DNA of 12,473 bases from contig JBKHXU010000213.1 of the NCBI GenBank assembly GCA_046565865.1, positions 1 to 12,473 on the forward strand, read 5' to 3'. Position numbers and translations under genes: made by a program. The notes under the pieces were generated by a model. That model saw nothing but the letters and a program-made list of their open reading frames with translations, was not told the DNA's origin and ran no database searches. The DNA is from JBKHXU01 sp046565865 (GTDB taxonomy: Bacteria; Pseudomonadota; Gammaproteobacteria; Acidiferrobacterales; Sulfurifustaceae). Shown piece after piece: positions 1-7,532 of the stretch (positions within the stretch are counted from its first letter, which is position 1; each line of letters opens with the position of its first letter).

Positions 1-1560
1 CCGGCCGACGATGCCGTCGTCCGCGAGTTGGTGTTTGCGCTGGAACGCCTTCACTTCCTCTTCCAGCGCCGCATCGAACACGTCGCTCTTGCTGCTCGCC
101 GCGCGCCCGTCGTAGCGCGCCAGCGCCTCGCGCAGCCATACCACGCCGGGACCGCGCATGCCGCGCCGCAGCGTTTGTTCGCCGCTCGGCGGCGGGGTCC
201 ACAGCACCAGGAATTTTCCGAACCAGTAGCGATCGACCTCGGCCAGCGGGAACTCGTGCGCCTCGCCGGCGAGGTCCAGCACCGCCTTGTCGTTCTTGAG
301 CGCACTCACCAGCACGTGATGCCGTTGGCTGTCGGCGTCCATCAGCTCGATGATCGCCGGACGGTTCAACTGGCGCAAATTGTTCCAGTTGCCGGACGCG
401 TACGCGCAGCGCAGGCCCGCGCTCAACGCGCGCTCGCAGCCGGTCTTGCCCGGCAACCGCTCGTAATCTTTGCGCCACTGCGCGAACAACGCCGCGAGCG
501 CGGTATCGGTGTTGAATATACCGGACGCGTCGCGCAGGAACGACTCGAGATCGCGCGCGGGCACGACCTCGGCCGCTTTCGCGGCGGGCTCGGGCGCCGC
601 TGCCTCGGCCGGCGCCGGCGCCGGCGCAGTGGCGGCCACGATCGGCGGCGGTTCGACCGGCACCGTATCGCGCGCGATGAATTGCCAACTGGCAAAGCTC
701 ACGCCCGCGACCAACGCCGCGGCGGCGCCGCCGAAGAGCGCGTACTGCGTACGCGGCGGACGGCCGATCTCGGCCGCGGCCTGACGCACGATGCCGGTGG
801 TGACGCGATTCTTGCCGCGCGCATAGGCGCCGAGCAGCGCGCGGTCCGCGAGGATGTTGATCAAGCGCGGCGTGCCGTTCGACAATCGATGGATCGACGA
901 CAACGCCGAGCGCGTGAACAGCGGCGTGCGCGCCCGCGCGACGCGCAGGCGATGCAGCACGTACTCCGCGGTCTCGCGCGGCAACAGCGACTTCAGGTTG
1001 TAGTGCGCGGTGATGCGCTGCGCGAGCTGACGCAGTTCTTGCTGCGCCAATAAACTGTTTAATTCCGGCTGACCAACGAGCAGAATTTGCAGCAGTTTCT
1101 CTTTGGTGGTTTCAAGATTGGTCAGCAGTCGCACCTGTTCCAGCACCTCGTGCGACAAGTTTTGCGCCTCATCGATCACGAGCACGGTGCGCCGTCCCTT
1201 CGAATGATTGGCGAGCAGATACTGATTCAGCGCATCGATCAGCGCCTTGAGGCCGCCCTTCTCCGGGTGCGGCACGCGCAGGTCGTCGCAGATGGCGGCG
1301 ATGAACTCCTCGACCGAGAGAAACGGGTACAACACCAGCGCCACGTCGATGTTGTCCGGCAGTCGTTCGAGCAGCGCACGCACCATCATGGTCTTGCCGG
1401 TGCCGACCTCGCCCGTGAGCTGCACGAAGCCGCCGCCCTGGGTGATGCCGAACATCAGGTGCGCCAACGCCTCTTGGTGGCGCAGCGACAGATATAGGTA
1501 ACGCGGGTCGGGTGCGAGCGCGAATGGGTTCTCGCGCAGCCCGAAATAGTGTGTATACAT
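1..1560 (-). CDS. ExeA/GspA-family AAA+ ATPase with peptidoglycan-binding C-terminus (partial, 3' end cut by window edge)
   Basis: The minus strand is open from ATG at 1560 to the window edge, giving 520 residues in one frame. The N-terminus (MYTHYFGLRENPF) is typical of the ExeA/GspA/MshM family. Walker A is GEVGTGKT (residues 50-57) and Walker B is TVLVIDEA (about 125-132), followed by the AAA sensor/lid region ending in a GTPRLINILADRALLGAYA-like signature. A single membrane helix lies at about 274-294. A Pro/Ala-rich periplasmic linker follows at about 300-325, then a C39-peptidase-like segment, and a peptidoglycan_binding_1 domain begins near residue 460 (RGPGVVWLREAL, then FDAALEEEVKAFQRKH). 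Family members are about 550 aa, so only a few dozen residues are missing. The start is chosen by homology and by AGGGTGAG just upstream. By family knowledge, GspA/ExeA uses ATP and peptidoglycan binding to help the type II secretion secretin through the wall; MSHA pilus biogenesis is an alternative role. No gspB/exeB partner is visible here. Confidence 0.93.
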   Translation of the reverse strand, partial: MYTHYFGLRENPFALAPDPRYLYLSLRHQEALAHLMFGITQGGGFVQLTGEVGTGKTMMVRALLERLPDNIDVALVLYPFLSVEEFIAAICDDLRVPHPEKGGLKALIDALNQYLLANHSKGRRTVLVIDEAQNLSHEVLEQVRLLTNLETTKEKLLQILLVGQPELNSLLAQQELRQLAQRITAHYNLKSLLPRETAEYVLHRLRVARARTPLFTRSALSSIHRLSNGTPRLINILADRALLGAYARGKNRVTTGIVRQAAAEIGRPPRTQYALFGGAAAALVAGVSFASWQFIARDTVPVEPPPIVAATAPAPAPAEAAAPEPAAKAAEVVPARDLESFLRDASGIFNTDTALAALFAQWRKDYERLPGKTGCERALSAGLRCAYASGNWNNLRQLNRPAIIELMDADSQRHHVLVSALKNDKAVLDLAGEAHEFPLAEVDRYWFGKFLVLWTPPPSGEQTLRRGMRGPGVVWLREALARYDGRAASSKSDVFDAALEEEVKAFQRKHQLADDGIVGR

Positions 1561-1653
1561 ATGTCTCACCCTTCGCCGAGGACGCACCGCGTCAACGCTG
1601 CACGCGGCCTCTCGCCGGTTTATTATTGCTATGTTGATGCCGCGAAATCGGAT

Positions 1654-1729
1654 TCCGCCAATAGAGCATAGGTGATACGCCCCCATCGCGCCAAACTGGT
1701 TGAGGTAGCGGCGATAAGCCATTGGCGGA
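1654..1729. repeat. Nested inverted repeat in the divergent spacer
   Basis: The 9-bp arm TCCGCCAAT (1654-1662) is the exact reverse complement of ATTGGCGGA (1721-1729). Inside it a second 5-bp pair, ATCGC (1685-1689) with GCGAT (1711-1715), nests in the same register. If transcribed, this could fold into an extended stem with internal loops. It lies between the divergent ATPase gene and the 157-aa gene, about 100 bp upstream of the latter. There is no U-tract, so it is not a standard terminator. It may be a leader structure, an operator pair, or chance. Confidence 0.35.
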
Positions 1730-1757
1730 GTACGCCGGCATTCTACTAAGGGCCATC

Positions 1758-1767
1758 CGATTAATCG
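1758..1767. promoter_or_regulatory. 10-bp perfect palindrome CGATTAATCG
   Basis: CGATTAATCG equals its own reverse complement and sits in an AT-richer patch 63 bp before the ATG of the 157-aa gene. Its position in a divergent spacer would suit a dimeric regulator, but I cannot match it to a known operator consensus, and 10-bp palindromes do arise by chance. Confidence 0.2.
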
Positions 1768-1829
1768 ATTGTAAGCTGGACCGGCCGTTCGATTGACCCG
1801 GATGAGATAGGGTTTAGCAGGCAAGGATC

Positions 1830-2303
1830 ATGACGGATTACACCCCTGAGCAGCTCACGCAGATCCGGCTGGCCGTGGCCCAGGCGCGGGAGGCCATGCG
1901 CGCCGCCGGCCGGTTCGAGCCCTTAGTGTTCGCACGGGCCTTCGTCGCCGCGGGCGGCGCGCAAGCGCCGGGGGGCGCGGGCAACAGCCCCTCGCTCGGT
2001 GCCCGGCTGCTGCGCGCACTGGAACTCGGCGAGGCCGCGGGCGGTGATGCCCTGCTCGCCCGCGAGATCGAGCGTGCCCGCAACGAGGCGCGCTGGGCGC
2101 AGCTCGCGGAATCGGAAGCGGTGGTCGGGTTTCATCTGCGGCTACCGCCGGCGGCGTTGCTCGACGGCAAATGCCGCGAGCTGTTGAAGGCGGACCGCGG
2201 TCTTGGCGCCGCCGTGTTTCGCAAGGCGGAGATCGTGGTGCTGCCGGCGGCGTGCGACGGAGCGAGCTTCACGCCGGTGTACGAGCACGAGATCGAGCAA
2301 TAA
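1830..2303 (+). CDS. Hypothetical 157-aa soluble protein
   Basis: This runs from ATG at 1830, with AAGGA immediately upstream, to TAA at 2301-2303. I do not recognise the family. G/C dominates the third codon positions throughout, as in neighbouring genes, which supports real coding. The protein has no signal peptide or membrane helix. The first 40 residues (TPEQLTQIRLAVAQAREAMRAAG) look like an amphipathic helix. A Gly/Ala-rich stretch follows at about 41-58 and another Ala/Glu/Arg-rich helical region at about 60-97. The last 55 residues look more globular and mixed alpha/beta (VVGFHLRLPP, AEIVVLPAACDG). It has two cysteines, which do not form a CxxC motif. It stands alone, 197 bp from the next start and divergent from the ATPase gene, so context gives no function. 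It could be a lineage-specific conserved hypothetical. Confidence 0.7.
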   Translation: MTDYTPEQLTQIRLAVAQAREAMRAAGRFEPLVFARAFVAAGGAQAPGGAGNSPSLGARLLRALELGEAAGGDALLAREIERARNEARWAQLAESEAVVGFHLRLPPAALLDGKCRELLKADRGLGAAVFRKAEIVVLPAACDGASFTPVYEHEIEQ

Positions 2304-2430
2304 CGAGTCGCTGGAAACGCCTTGTTTCGATTGGTGACGCGTGAGATCACCCAACTGCGCTTGCGTTTGGCCGCGCAACATTTTGTGTCCCCGGGTTCGT
2401 GCAATGAACCTACGCGCGGAGGAACAAGCA

Positions 2431-2463
2431 ATGCCGGGAACACCGGGCTTGCCTCTGGCATAA
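2431..2463 (+). other. Possible 10-codon leader ORF (MPGTPGLPLA) with a strong Shine-Dalgarno
   Basis: GGAGGA (2418-2423) is followed by ATG at 2431 and ten codons ending in TAA (2461-2463), 37 bp before the start of the flavoprotein gene. The spacing from SD to ATG is about 8 nt, which is good. Three of the ten codons are proline. A short hairpin, GGTTC (2394-2398) with GAACC (2406-2410), lies just upstream. It could be a translated leader or chance. It conflicts with the extended -10 candidate at 2456-2464, which would start transcription downstream of it. Confidence 0.2.
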
Positions 2464-2464
2464 T
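2456..2464 (+). promoter_or_regulatory. Candidate extended -10 promoter element for the flavoprotein gene
   Basis: TGG-CATAAT matches an extended sigma-70 -10 element (TGn followed by five of six TATAAT bases). No convincing -35 is seen 16-18 bp upstream, as is common for extended -10 promoters. Transcription would begin near 2471, leaving a leader of about 30 nt that carries the GGTGGAGG ribosome-binding site. Confidence 0.35.
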
Positions 2465-2500
2465 CAGGGACATCACGCATAACAACAGGTGGAGGTCGCG

Positions 2501-4633
2501 GTGAATGCCAGCCGGGTTGCGCTCGCGGTCGTCATCACCGCGGTTATTGCCGCCTTCTTTGTTTTCGATGCCGCGCAGTATCTGCAACTGGACTATCTGA
2601 AGGCGCGGCGGGCATTTTTTATCGAGCAGCTGCACACGTACCCGATCGCCACCGCGCTGGTTTATTTTCTGGTGTATGTCGTCATCACTGGCCTGTCGGT
2701 CCCCGGCGCCGCCATACTGACGTTGATCGGCGGCGCGATCTTCGGCCTCGTGTGGGGCACGGTCATCATTTCGTTCGCCGCGACCATCGGCGCGACGGTC
2801 GCTTTTCTCGCTTCGCGCTTTCTCTTTCGCGATGCAATACAGCGCCGCTTCGGCGATCGGCTCGTGGCGGTCAACCGCGGCATGGAGAAAGACGGCGCGT
2901 TCTATCTGTTTTCGCTGCGGCTGCTGCCGATCATCCCGTTCTTCGTGATCAACCTGCTCATGGGCCTGACGCGCATCCGCCCGCGCACGTTCTATTGGGT
3001 CAGCCAGATCGGCATGCTGCCGGCGACGATCGTGTACGTGAACGCCGGTACTCAGTTGGCGCAAATCGAGTCGACGCGCGGCTTGTTGTCGCCGACGCTG
3101 CTCGGCGCGTTCGCGCTACTCGCGGTTTTTCCGCTGCTCGCAAAATGGATCGTCGATCGCCTGCGCCGCCGGCGCGCGTTGCGCGGCTATCCCACACCGC
3201 GACGCTTCGATCGCAATCTGATCGTCATCGGCGCCGGCGCCGCCGGGCTGGTGGCGGCGTATATCGCCGCGGCCGTACGCGCCAAGGTGACGCTGATCGA
3301 GAAACACAAGATGGGTGGCGAGTGTTTGAATACCGGCTGCGTCCCGTCCAAAGCGCTGATCCGATCGGCGCGGTTTCTGGCCGAGGCGAAGACGGCGCAG
3401 GATCTGGGTTTCCGACGCGCCACGGTCGAGTTCGACTTCGCCGATGTCATGGCGCGCGTGCGGCGCGTGATTCGCACCATCGAGCCGCACGATTCGGCCG
3501 AGCGCTATACGCGCCTTGGAGTCGAATGCATCGCCGGAGAGGCCCGCATCGTTTCGCCGTACGAAGTGGAAGTGAACGGCCGGCGTCTGAGCGCACGCGG
3601 TATCGTGGTCGCCACCGGGTCGGAACCCGCCATTCCCGCTATTCCGGGATTGAGCGACACCGGCTATCACACCTCTGACACCGTATGGGACCTCACTACG
3701 CTACCACGTCGACTGTTGGTGCTGGGCGGCGGCGCCGTCGGCTGCGAGCTGGCGCAATGCTTTGCGCGCTTCGGCGCCGAAGTGACCCTCGTCAATCGCG
3801 GATCGCAGCTGCTCGGACGGGAAGACGCGGAGTTCGGCGCGCTCATCGCCGAGCGCCTGCGCGCCGACGGCGTCACGCTGCGGCTCGGTCAAACCGTGAC
3901 CGCATTTCGCAGCGGCGCCAACAAACAGGCGATCCTTGACACACCCGCCGGGCGCGAGACGCTCGAATTTGACGAGGTCTTGCTCGCCCTCGGCCGCCGA
4001 CCGCGCACCGCGGGCTTCGGTCTCGAAGCCCTCGGCGTGCGCACGACGGAGCAAGGCACCGTGGAGCTGAACGAATATCTGCAAACGAGTGTGCCTACCA
4101 TTTTCGCCTGCGGCGACGTGGCTGGGCCCTATCAGTTCACCCATACCGCATCGCATCAAGCCTGGTATGCCGCCGTCAATGCGTTGTTCGGCGGCCTCAA
4201 GCGATTCAAGATCGACTACGCCGCCATTCCCTGGTGCACGTTCACCGATCCCGAAGTCGCGCGTGTCGGTTTGAACGAACGGGAAGCGAAACAACGCGGC
4301 GTCGCTTATGAAGTCACGACATTCGACCTCGCCGAACTCGATCGCGCGATCACAGACGAACAGGCGCGCGGTCTAGTAAAGGTACTGACCGTCCCCGACC
4401 AGGACCGCATCCTCGGCGTCACCATCGCCGGCGCACATGCCGGCGAGTATATCGTCGAGTTCGTGGGCGCGATGCGGCATCGGATCGGCTTGAATAAAAT
4501 TCTGAGCACAGTGCATATTTATCCGACGTTCGCCGAGGCGAGCAAGTATGCAGCGGGCGCCTGGAAGCGCTCGCATGCGCCCGAGGGAATATTACGCTGG
4601 GTCGAGCGGTATCACCGTTGGCGCAGGCGATGA
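2501..4633 (+). CDS. VTT (TVP38/DedA-type) membrane domain fused to a pyridine nucleotide-disulfide oxidoreductase
   Basis: I choose GTG at 2501 (710 aa) because GGTGGAGG lies about 5 nt upstream; an in-frame GTG at 2489 adds only four residues and overlaps that site. Residues about 5-220 are membrane: a first helix at 5-24, then a VTT/SNARE-associated domain with several helices (VPGAAILTLIGGAIFGLVWG; SLRLLPIIPFFVINLLMGL; GMLPATIVYVNAGTQLA) and a last helix near 200-216. An Arg-rich cytoplasmic linker follows. The flavoprotein part has the FAD motif GAGAAG (244-249), redox-active disulfide C275/C280 (GGECLNTGCVPSK), an ATG motif (VVATGSEP), the NAD(P)H motif GGGAVG (409-414), a second FAD motif ending CGDVAG, and a dimerisation domain with the His/Glu pair H672/E679 (HIYPTFAE). 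It lacks the heavy-metal-associated N-terminus and C-terminal Cys pair of MerA. By family it should reduce an unknown disulfide, quinone or metal with NAD(P)H at the inner membrane. Annotation as dihydrolipoamide dehydrogenase would be misleading because no dehydrogenase complex genes are nearby. Confidence 0.93.
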   Translation: MNASRVALAVVITAVIAAFFVFDAAQYLQLDYLKARRAFFIEQLHTYPIATALVYFLVYVVITGLSVPGAAILTLIGGAIFGLVWGTVIISFAATIGATVAFLASRFLFRDAIQRRFGDRLVAVNRGMEKDGAFYLFSLRLLPIIPFFVINLLMGLTRIRPRTFYWVSQIGMLPATIVYVNAGTQLAQIESTRGLLSPTLLGAFALLAVFPLLAKWIVDRLRRRRALRGYPTPRRFDRNLIVIGAGAAGLVAAYIAAAVRAKVTLIEKHKMGGECLNTGCVPSKALIRSARFLAEAKTAQDLGFRRATVEFDFADVMARVRRVIRTIEPHDSAERYTRLGVECIAGEARIVSPYEVEVNGRRLSARGIVVATGSEPAIPAIPGLSDTGYHTSDTVWDLTTLPRRLLVLGGGAVGCELAQCFARFGAEVTLVNRGSQLLGREDAEFGALIAERLRADGVTLRLGQTVTAFRSGANKQAILDTPAGRETLEFDEVLLALGRRPRTAGFGLEALGVRTTEQGTVELNEYLQTSVPTIFACGDVAGPYQFTHTASHQAWYAAVNALFGGLKRFKIDYAAIPWCTFTDPEVARVGLNEREAKQRGVAYEVTTFDLAELDRAITDEQARGLVKVLTVPDQDRILGVTIAGAHAGEYIVEFVGAMRHRIGLNKILSTVHIYPTFAEASKYAAGAWKRSHAPEGILRWVERYHRWRRR

Positions 4634-4657
4634 GTACTGAGGGTTGTACCAGACTTT

Positions 4658-4675
4658 AACTTCTTCAACTTCTTC
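4658..4675. repeat. Two tandem copies of AACTTCTTC
   Basis: A 9-bp unit, AACTTCTTC, occurs twice in direct succession in the spacer between the convergent flavoprotein and glgP genes. It is pyrimidine-rich and unlike the surrounding coding DNA. It probably belongs to the 3' untranslated region and has no clear role. Confidence 0.6.
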
Positions 4676-4683
4676 CGTCTTAT

Positions 4684-4723
4684 GGAGGGGAACCCCCTCC
4701 CGCGCTTCACGGGGAGGGATTCC
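4684..4723. terminator. Strong hairpin between convergent genes, probable bidirectional terminator
   Basis: Read on the minus strand (downstream of glgP), GGAATCCCTCCC (4723-4712) pairs with GGGAGGGGGTTCC (4701-4689). This gives about 12 bp with one bulged G and one G-T pair around a 10-nt loop. An alternative shorter hairpin, GGAGGGG (4684-4690) with CCCCTCC (4694-4700), shares one arm, so the two are mutually exclusive. There is no long T-tract on either side, so it is not a textbook Rho-independent terminator, but its position between two converging genes suits transcript ending or 3'-end protection. Confidence 0.5.
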
Positions 4724-4764
4724 TGCGGTAACGGTGTCTCGGGAACTGAAAGCGTGCTAGCGAG

Positions 4765-7326
4765 CTACAACCACAACATCAACCCCGCCTCGAATCGATG
4801 CCCCAAGCACGGATGAAACGGTATCAATCGAATCTTATAGAACTGTAATCCCGGCAACCGCGGATTCAGTTCGAGCTTGAAGGTCGTCTCGCCGCGGGCT
4901 TCGTCGTGCTGTTCCGGCGTAAAAACGTGCGTGTCCTGGCGCACGAATTCGCCACTCTCCGATTCGGTGCCGACCAGGCACTCCACCAATACGTCGTCGG
5001 CGGTCAGGCCGTCGAGGGTGGCGGCGATGCGGATGGAGAGAATCTCGCCGGCATGTATCTCGGCCAGCGGGGTGTCAAGGCGGCGGGCGCGTACGCGCGG
5101 CCAGGCGCGTTCGACCTTGCGGCGCCAAGCGGCGACTTCCTTGGCGCGGGCGTAGTTGTTGCCGGCCATGACCAGGCGTTGTTTGCGCGCGTGTGTGTAG
5201 TACTTCGATACGTAGTCCATCACCATGCGCTGCGAGTTGTAGCGCGGGATCAGCGACTTCATCGACGCCTTGCACATCTGCACCCAACCGGGCGCGTAAC
5301 CCAGGCCGTCGCGTTTGTAATAGAGCGGCGTGACTTGTTTTTCGAGGATATCGAGTAACTCGTTGGCTTCGGCGCGATCGCGATAGGCGGCGTCGTAGGC
5401 GGGGCCGTGCGGGGTGATGGCCCAGCCGTTCTCGCCGTTGTAGCCCTCGCCCCACCAACCGTCGAGCACCGAAAGGTTGATAACGCCGTTGATGCCGGCC
5501 TTTTCGCCCGAGGTGCCGCTCGCTTCGAGCGGATACTCCGGCGTGTTAAGCCACACGTCCACGCCGCTCACGAGCTTACGCGCCAGCGCCTGATCGTAGC
5601 CTTCGAGCAGAATGATGCGGCCCTCGAATTCCGGACGCAGTGAGTACTCGTGGATGACCTTGATAAGGTTCTGTGCCGGGATGTCGTGCGGATGCGCCTT
5701 GCCGGCGAAGATCAGGATCGCCGGCCGCTCCGGATTGCCAAGCAGGCGCGCAAGGCGCGCCGGGTCGGAGAAGATCAACAGCGCGCGCTTGTACGTCGCG
5801 AAGCGGCGCGCGAAGCCGATGGTCAGTACTTCGGTCGATTGCGGATCGAGCTGCTCGGTGAGGCGCTCGATCAATGCCTCGCTGTAGCCGTTGCGCCGAT
5901 GCTGCAACACCGCGCGCCGGCGCACGGCAGCGAGCATTTCGCTTTTCAGCGACTGGCGCAAACTCCAGAAACTGTGATCGGGGATATCATCGATTTGCTC
6001 CCAATAGCTCTGGTTCAGCAACTCGTTGCGCCAGCCGCCGCCGAGGCGCATGTCGAACAGATTCGCCCACTCGCGCGCAAGAAACGTCGGAACGTGCACG
6101 CCGTTGGTCACGTACCCGAGTGGATTTTCCTCGGGCGCCACTTGCGGCCAGACGTAGGCCGACATGCGCGCGGCGACGCCGCCGTGAATGCGCGACACGC
6201 CGTTACGAAACCGCGAGCCGCGCAGCGCGAGCGCCGTCTGATTAAAACCGCCCAGACTCGCCGGCGCCGAGCCGAGCGACAGGAAGCTTTCCATGCTGAT
6301 GCCGAGTTGCTTCACGAACGGGGCGAAATAACTCTGCATCAGTTGGTGATCGAAAATGTCGTGCCCCGCCGGCACCGGCGTGTGTGTGGTGAATACGGTA
6401 TTCGCCGCCGCGGCTTCGAGCGCGCTGTCGAAGTCGAGCCCCTGGCCGACCAGCTCGCGGCAACGCTCCAAAATCAGGAACGCGGCGTGACCTTCGTTGA
6501 TGTGCCACACGGTCGGACTGAGGCCGATCGCGCGCAGGGCGCGCACGCCGCCGATGCCGAGCACGATCTCCTGCTGAATGCGCGTGTTGATGTCGCCGCC
6601 GTACAGTTGGTAGGTGATGCGACGGTCGGCGTCGGCGTTCTCGGCAAGATCGCTGTCGAGCAGATACAACGCGATGCGACCGGCACGGACCTTCCACACC
6701 TTGAGCGTCACCTCGCGCTGCGGCAGCTCGACGCGGATATGCACTTCCTTGCCCGACGCGTCGGTGGCCGGGACGATCGGCAGATCGTTGAAGTGAGTCG
6801 GCGTGTAATGCGCGACCTGATTGCCTTGGCCGTCGATGGTCTGCGTAAAGTATCCCTGGCGATACAGCATACCGATGGCGACAAACGGAATGCCAAGATC
6901 GCTCGCGGCCTTGCAGTGATCGCCGGCGAGGAGGCCGAGGCCGCCGGAATAAATCTGGAAGCTCTCGTGAAAGCCGAACTCGGCGCAGAAGTACGCCACC
7001 AGATCCTCGCGCTCGTCGAGCAGCCGGCTGCAAGCCGACTGAATCGGCGTCTGATGGTACGTATCGTAGACCGACAGTACGCGGTTGTAGTCCTCCATGA
7101 AGATGCGGTCTTCGGCCGCTTCGTCCAGCCGCTGCTGCGCAATGCGGCGCAGAAACACCTTCGGGTTGTGGCCGCACGCCTCCCACAAATGCCGATCGAG
7201 GCGGAAGAACAGGGCGCGCACCTGGCGATCCCAGCTATAGAGCAAATCGTTCGCCAGTTCTTGCAGTCGCGCCAAGCGCGGGGGAATGACGGGTTGGACC
7301 TCGAGCGAGTAACGTGTTCCGGTCAT
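4765..7326 (-). CDS. glgP: Alpha-glucan phosphorylase (GT35, DUF3417-containing short type)
   Basis: GlgP phosphorolyses terminal alpha-1,4 bonds of glycogen or maltodextrin to glucose-1-phosphate in the cytoplasm. The chosen ATG at 7326 gives 853 aa. The reading frame stays open another 85 codons upstream, but that part is low-complexity, overlaps the queA start and is not family-like. Residues about 12-110 match DUF3417 (PPRLARLQELANDLLYSWD; LWEACGHNPKVFL). The catalytic core shows EFGFHESFQIYSGGLGLLAGD (about 116-136), HINEGHAAF (275-283), THTPVPAGHDIF (314-325), ATYKRALL and GKAHPHD. The pyridoxal-phosphate lysine is K609 in EASGTSGEKA, followed by LDGWWGEGYNGENGW. The last 120 residues look like a beta-rich accessory domain. 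This is the TIGR02094-type, distantly related to E. coli GlgP/MalP. No clear Shine-Dalgarno precedes the start. A TATACT -10-like hexamer lies on the minus strand at 7454-7459 without a good -35. It is convergent with the flavoprotein gene and divergent from queA. Confidence 0.96.
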   Translation of the reverse strand: MTGTRYSLEVQPVIPPRLARLQELANDLLYSWDRQVRALFFRLDRHLWEACGHNPKVFLRRIAQQRLDEAAEDRIFMEDYNRVLSVYDTYHQTPIQSACSRLLDEREDLVAYFCAEFGFHESFQIYSGGLGLLAGDHCKAASDLGIPFVAIGMLYRQGYFTQTIDGQGNQVAHYTPTHFNDLPIVPATDASGKEVHIRVELPQREVTLKVWKVRAGRIALYLLDSDLAENADADRRITYQLYGGDINTRIQQEIVLGIGGVRALRAIGLSPTVWHINEGHAAFLILERCRELVGQGLDFDSALEAAAANTVFTTHTPVPAGHDIFDHQLMQSYFAPFVKQLGISMESFLSLGSAPASLGGFNQTALALRGSRFRNGVSRIHGGVAARMSAYVWPQVAPEENPLGYVTNGVHVPTFLAREWANLFDMRLGGGWRNELLNQSYWEQIDDIPDHSFWSLRQSLKSEMLAAVRRRAVLQHRRNGYSEALIERLTEQLDPQSTEVLTIGFARRFATYKRALLIFSDPARLARLLGNPERPAILIFAGKAHPHDIPAQNLIKVIHEYSLRPEFEGRIILLEGYDQALARKLVSGVDVWLNTPEYPLEASGTSGEKAGINGVINLSVLDGWWGEGYNGENGWAITPHGPAYDAAYRDRAEANELLDILEKQVTPLYYKRDGLGYAPGWVQMCKASMKSLIPRYNSQRMVMDYVSKYYTHARKQRLVMAGNNYARAKEVAAWRRKVERAWPRVRARRLDTPLAEIHAGEILSIRIAATLDGLTADDVLVECLVGTESESGEFVRQDTHVFTPEQHDEARGETTFKLELNPRLPGLQFYKIRLIPFHPCLGHRFEAGLMLWL

Positions 7327-7532
7327 GCAGTGTCGTGTGTCAATCGATACAGGAGTTGTTGAATGTGAGGACGGTTTGGGTTTCGCCCATGGCAGCGCCC
7401 GGTCGATCCGACGCTCGCTGCCTGCCGAAAGAGGTCCCCTTGTCGCCGATCGAGTATAGCGATTCCAACTAGGCAAGGACAGACGGTGGGCACGCGACGC
7501 TTCGGAAAACACTTCTGTTAACCTTGCCCCCC

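Noticed and set aside
600..780. Suspected frameshift in the ATPase gene around the Ala/Pro-rich linker
   Set aside because: Careful phasing shows that the Walker motifs, membrane helix, linker and peptidoglycan-binding domain are all in one continuous frame from 1560 to the edge.
28..1053. 341-codon plus-strand frame at the left edge
   Set aside because: It is codon-aligned antisense to the ExeA/GspA-type gene, whose ATPase, membrane and peptidoglycan-binding segments read cleanly on the minus strand.
2132..3064. 310-codon minus-strand frame crossing the spacer before the flavoprotein gene
   Set aside because: It would overlap both the 157-aa gene and the flavoprotein N-terminus and cover the promoter region. 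Composition is Arg/Asp/Gln-rich as in antisense shadows, and no domain is visible.
5650..7362. 570-codon open frame on the plus strand opposite glgP
   Set aside because: It is antisense to a gene with full family motifs, and its product is Arg/Ala/His/Gln-rich without recognisable domains. Long antisense frames are expected in GC-rich DNA.
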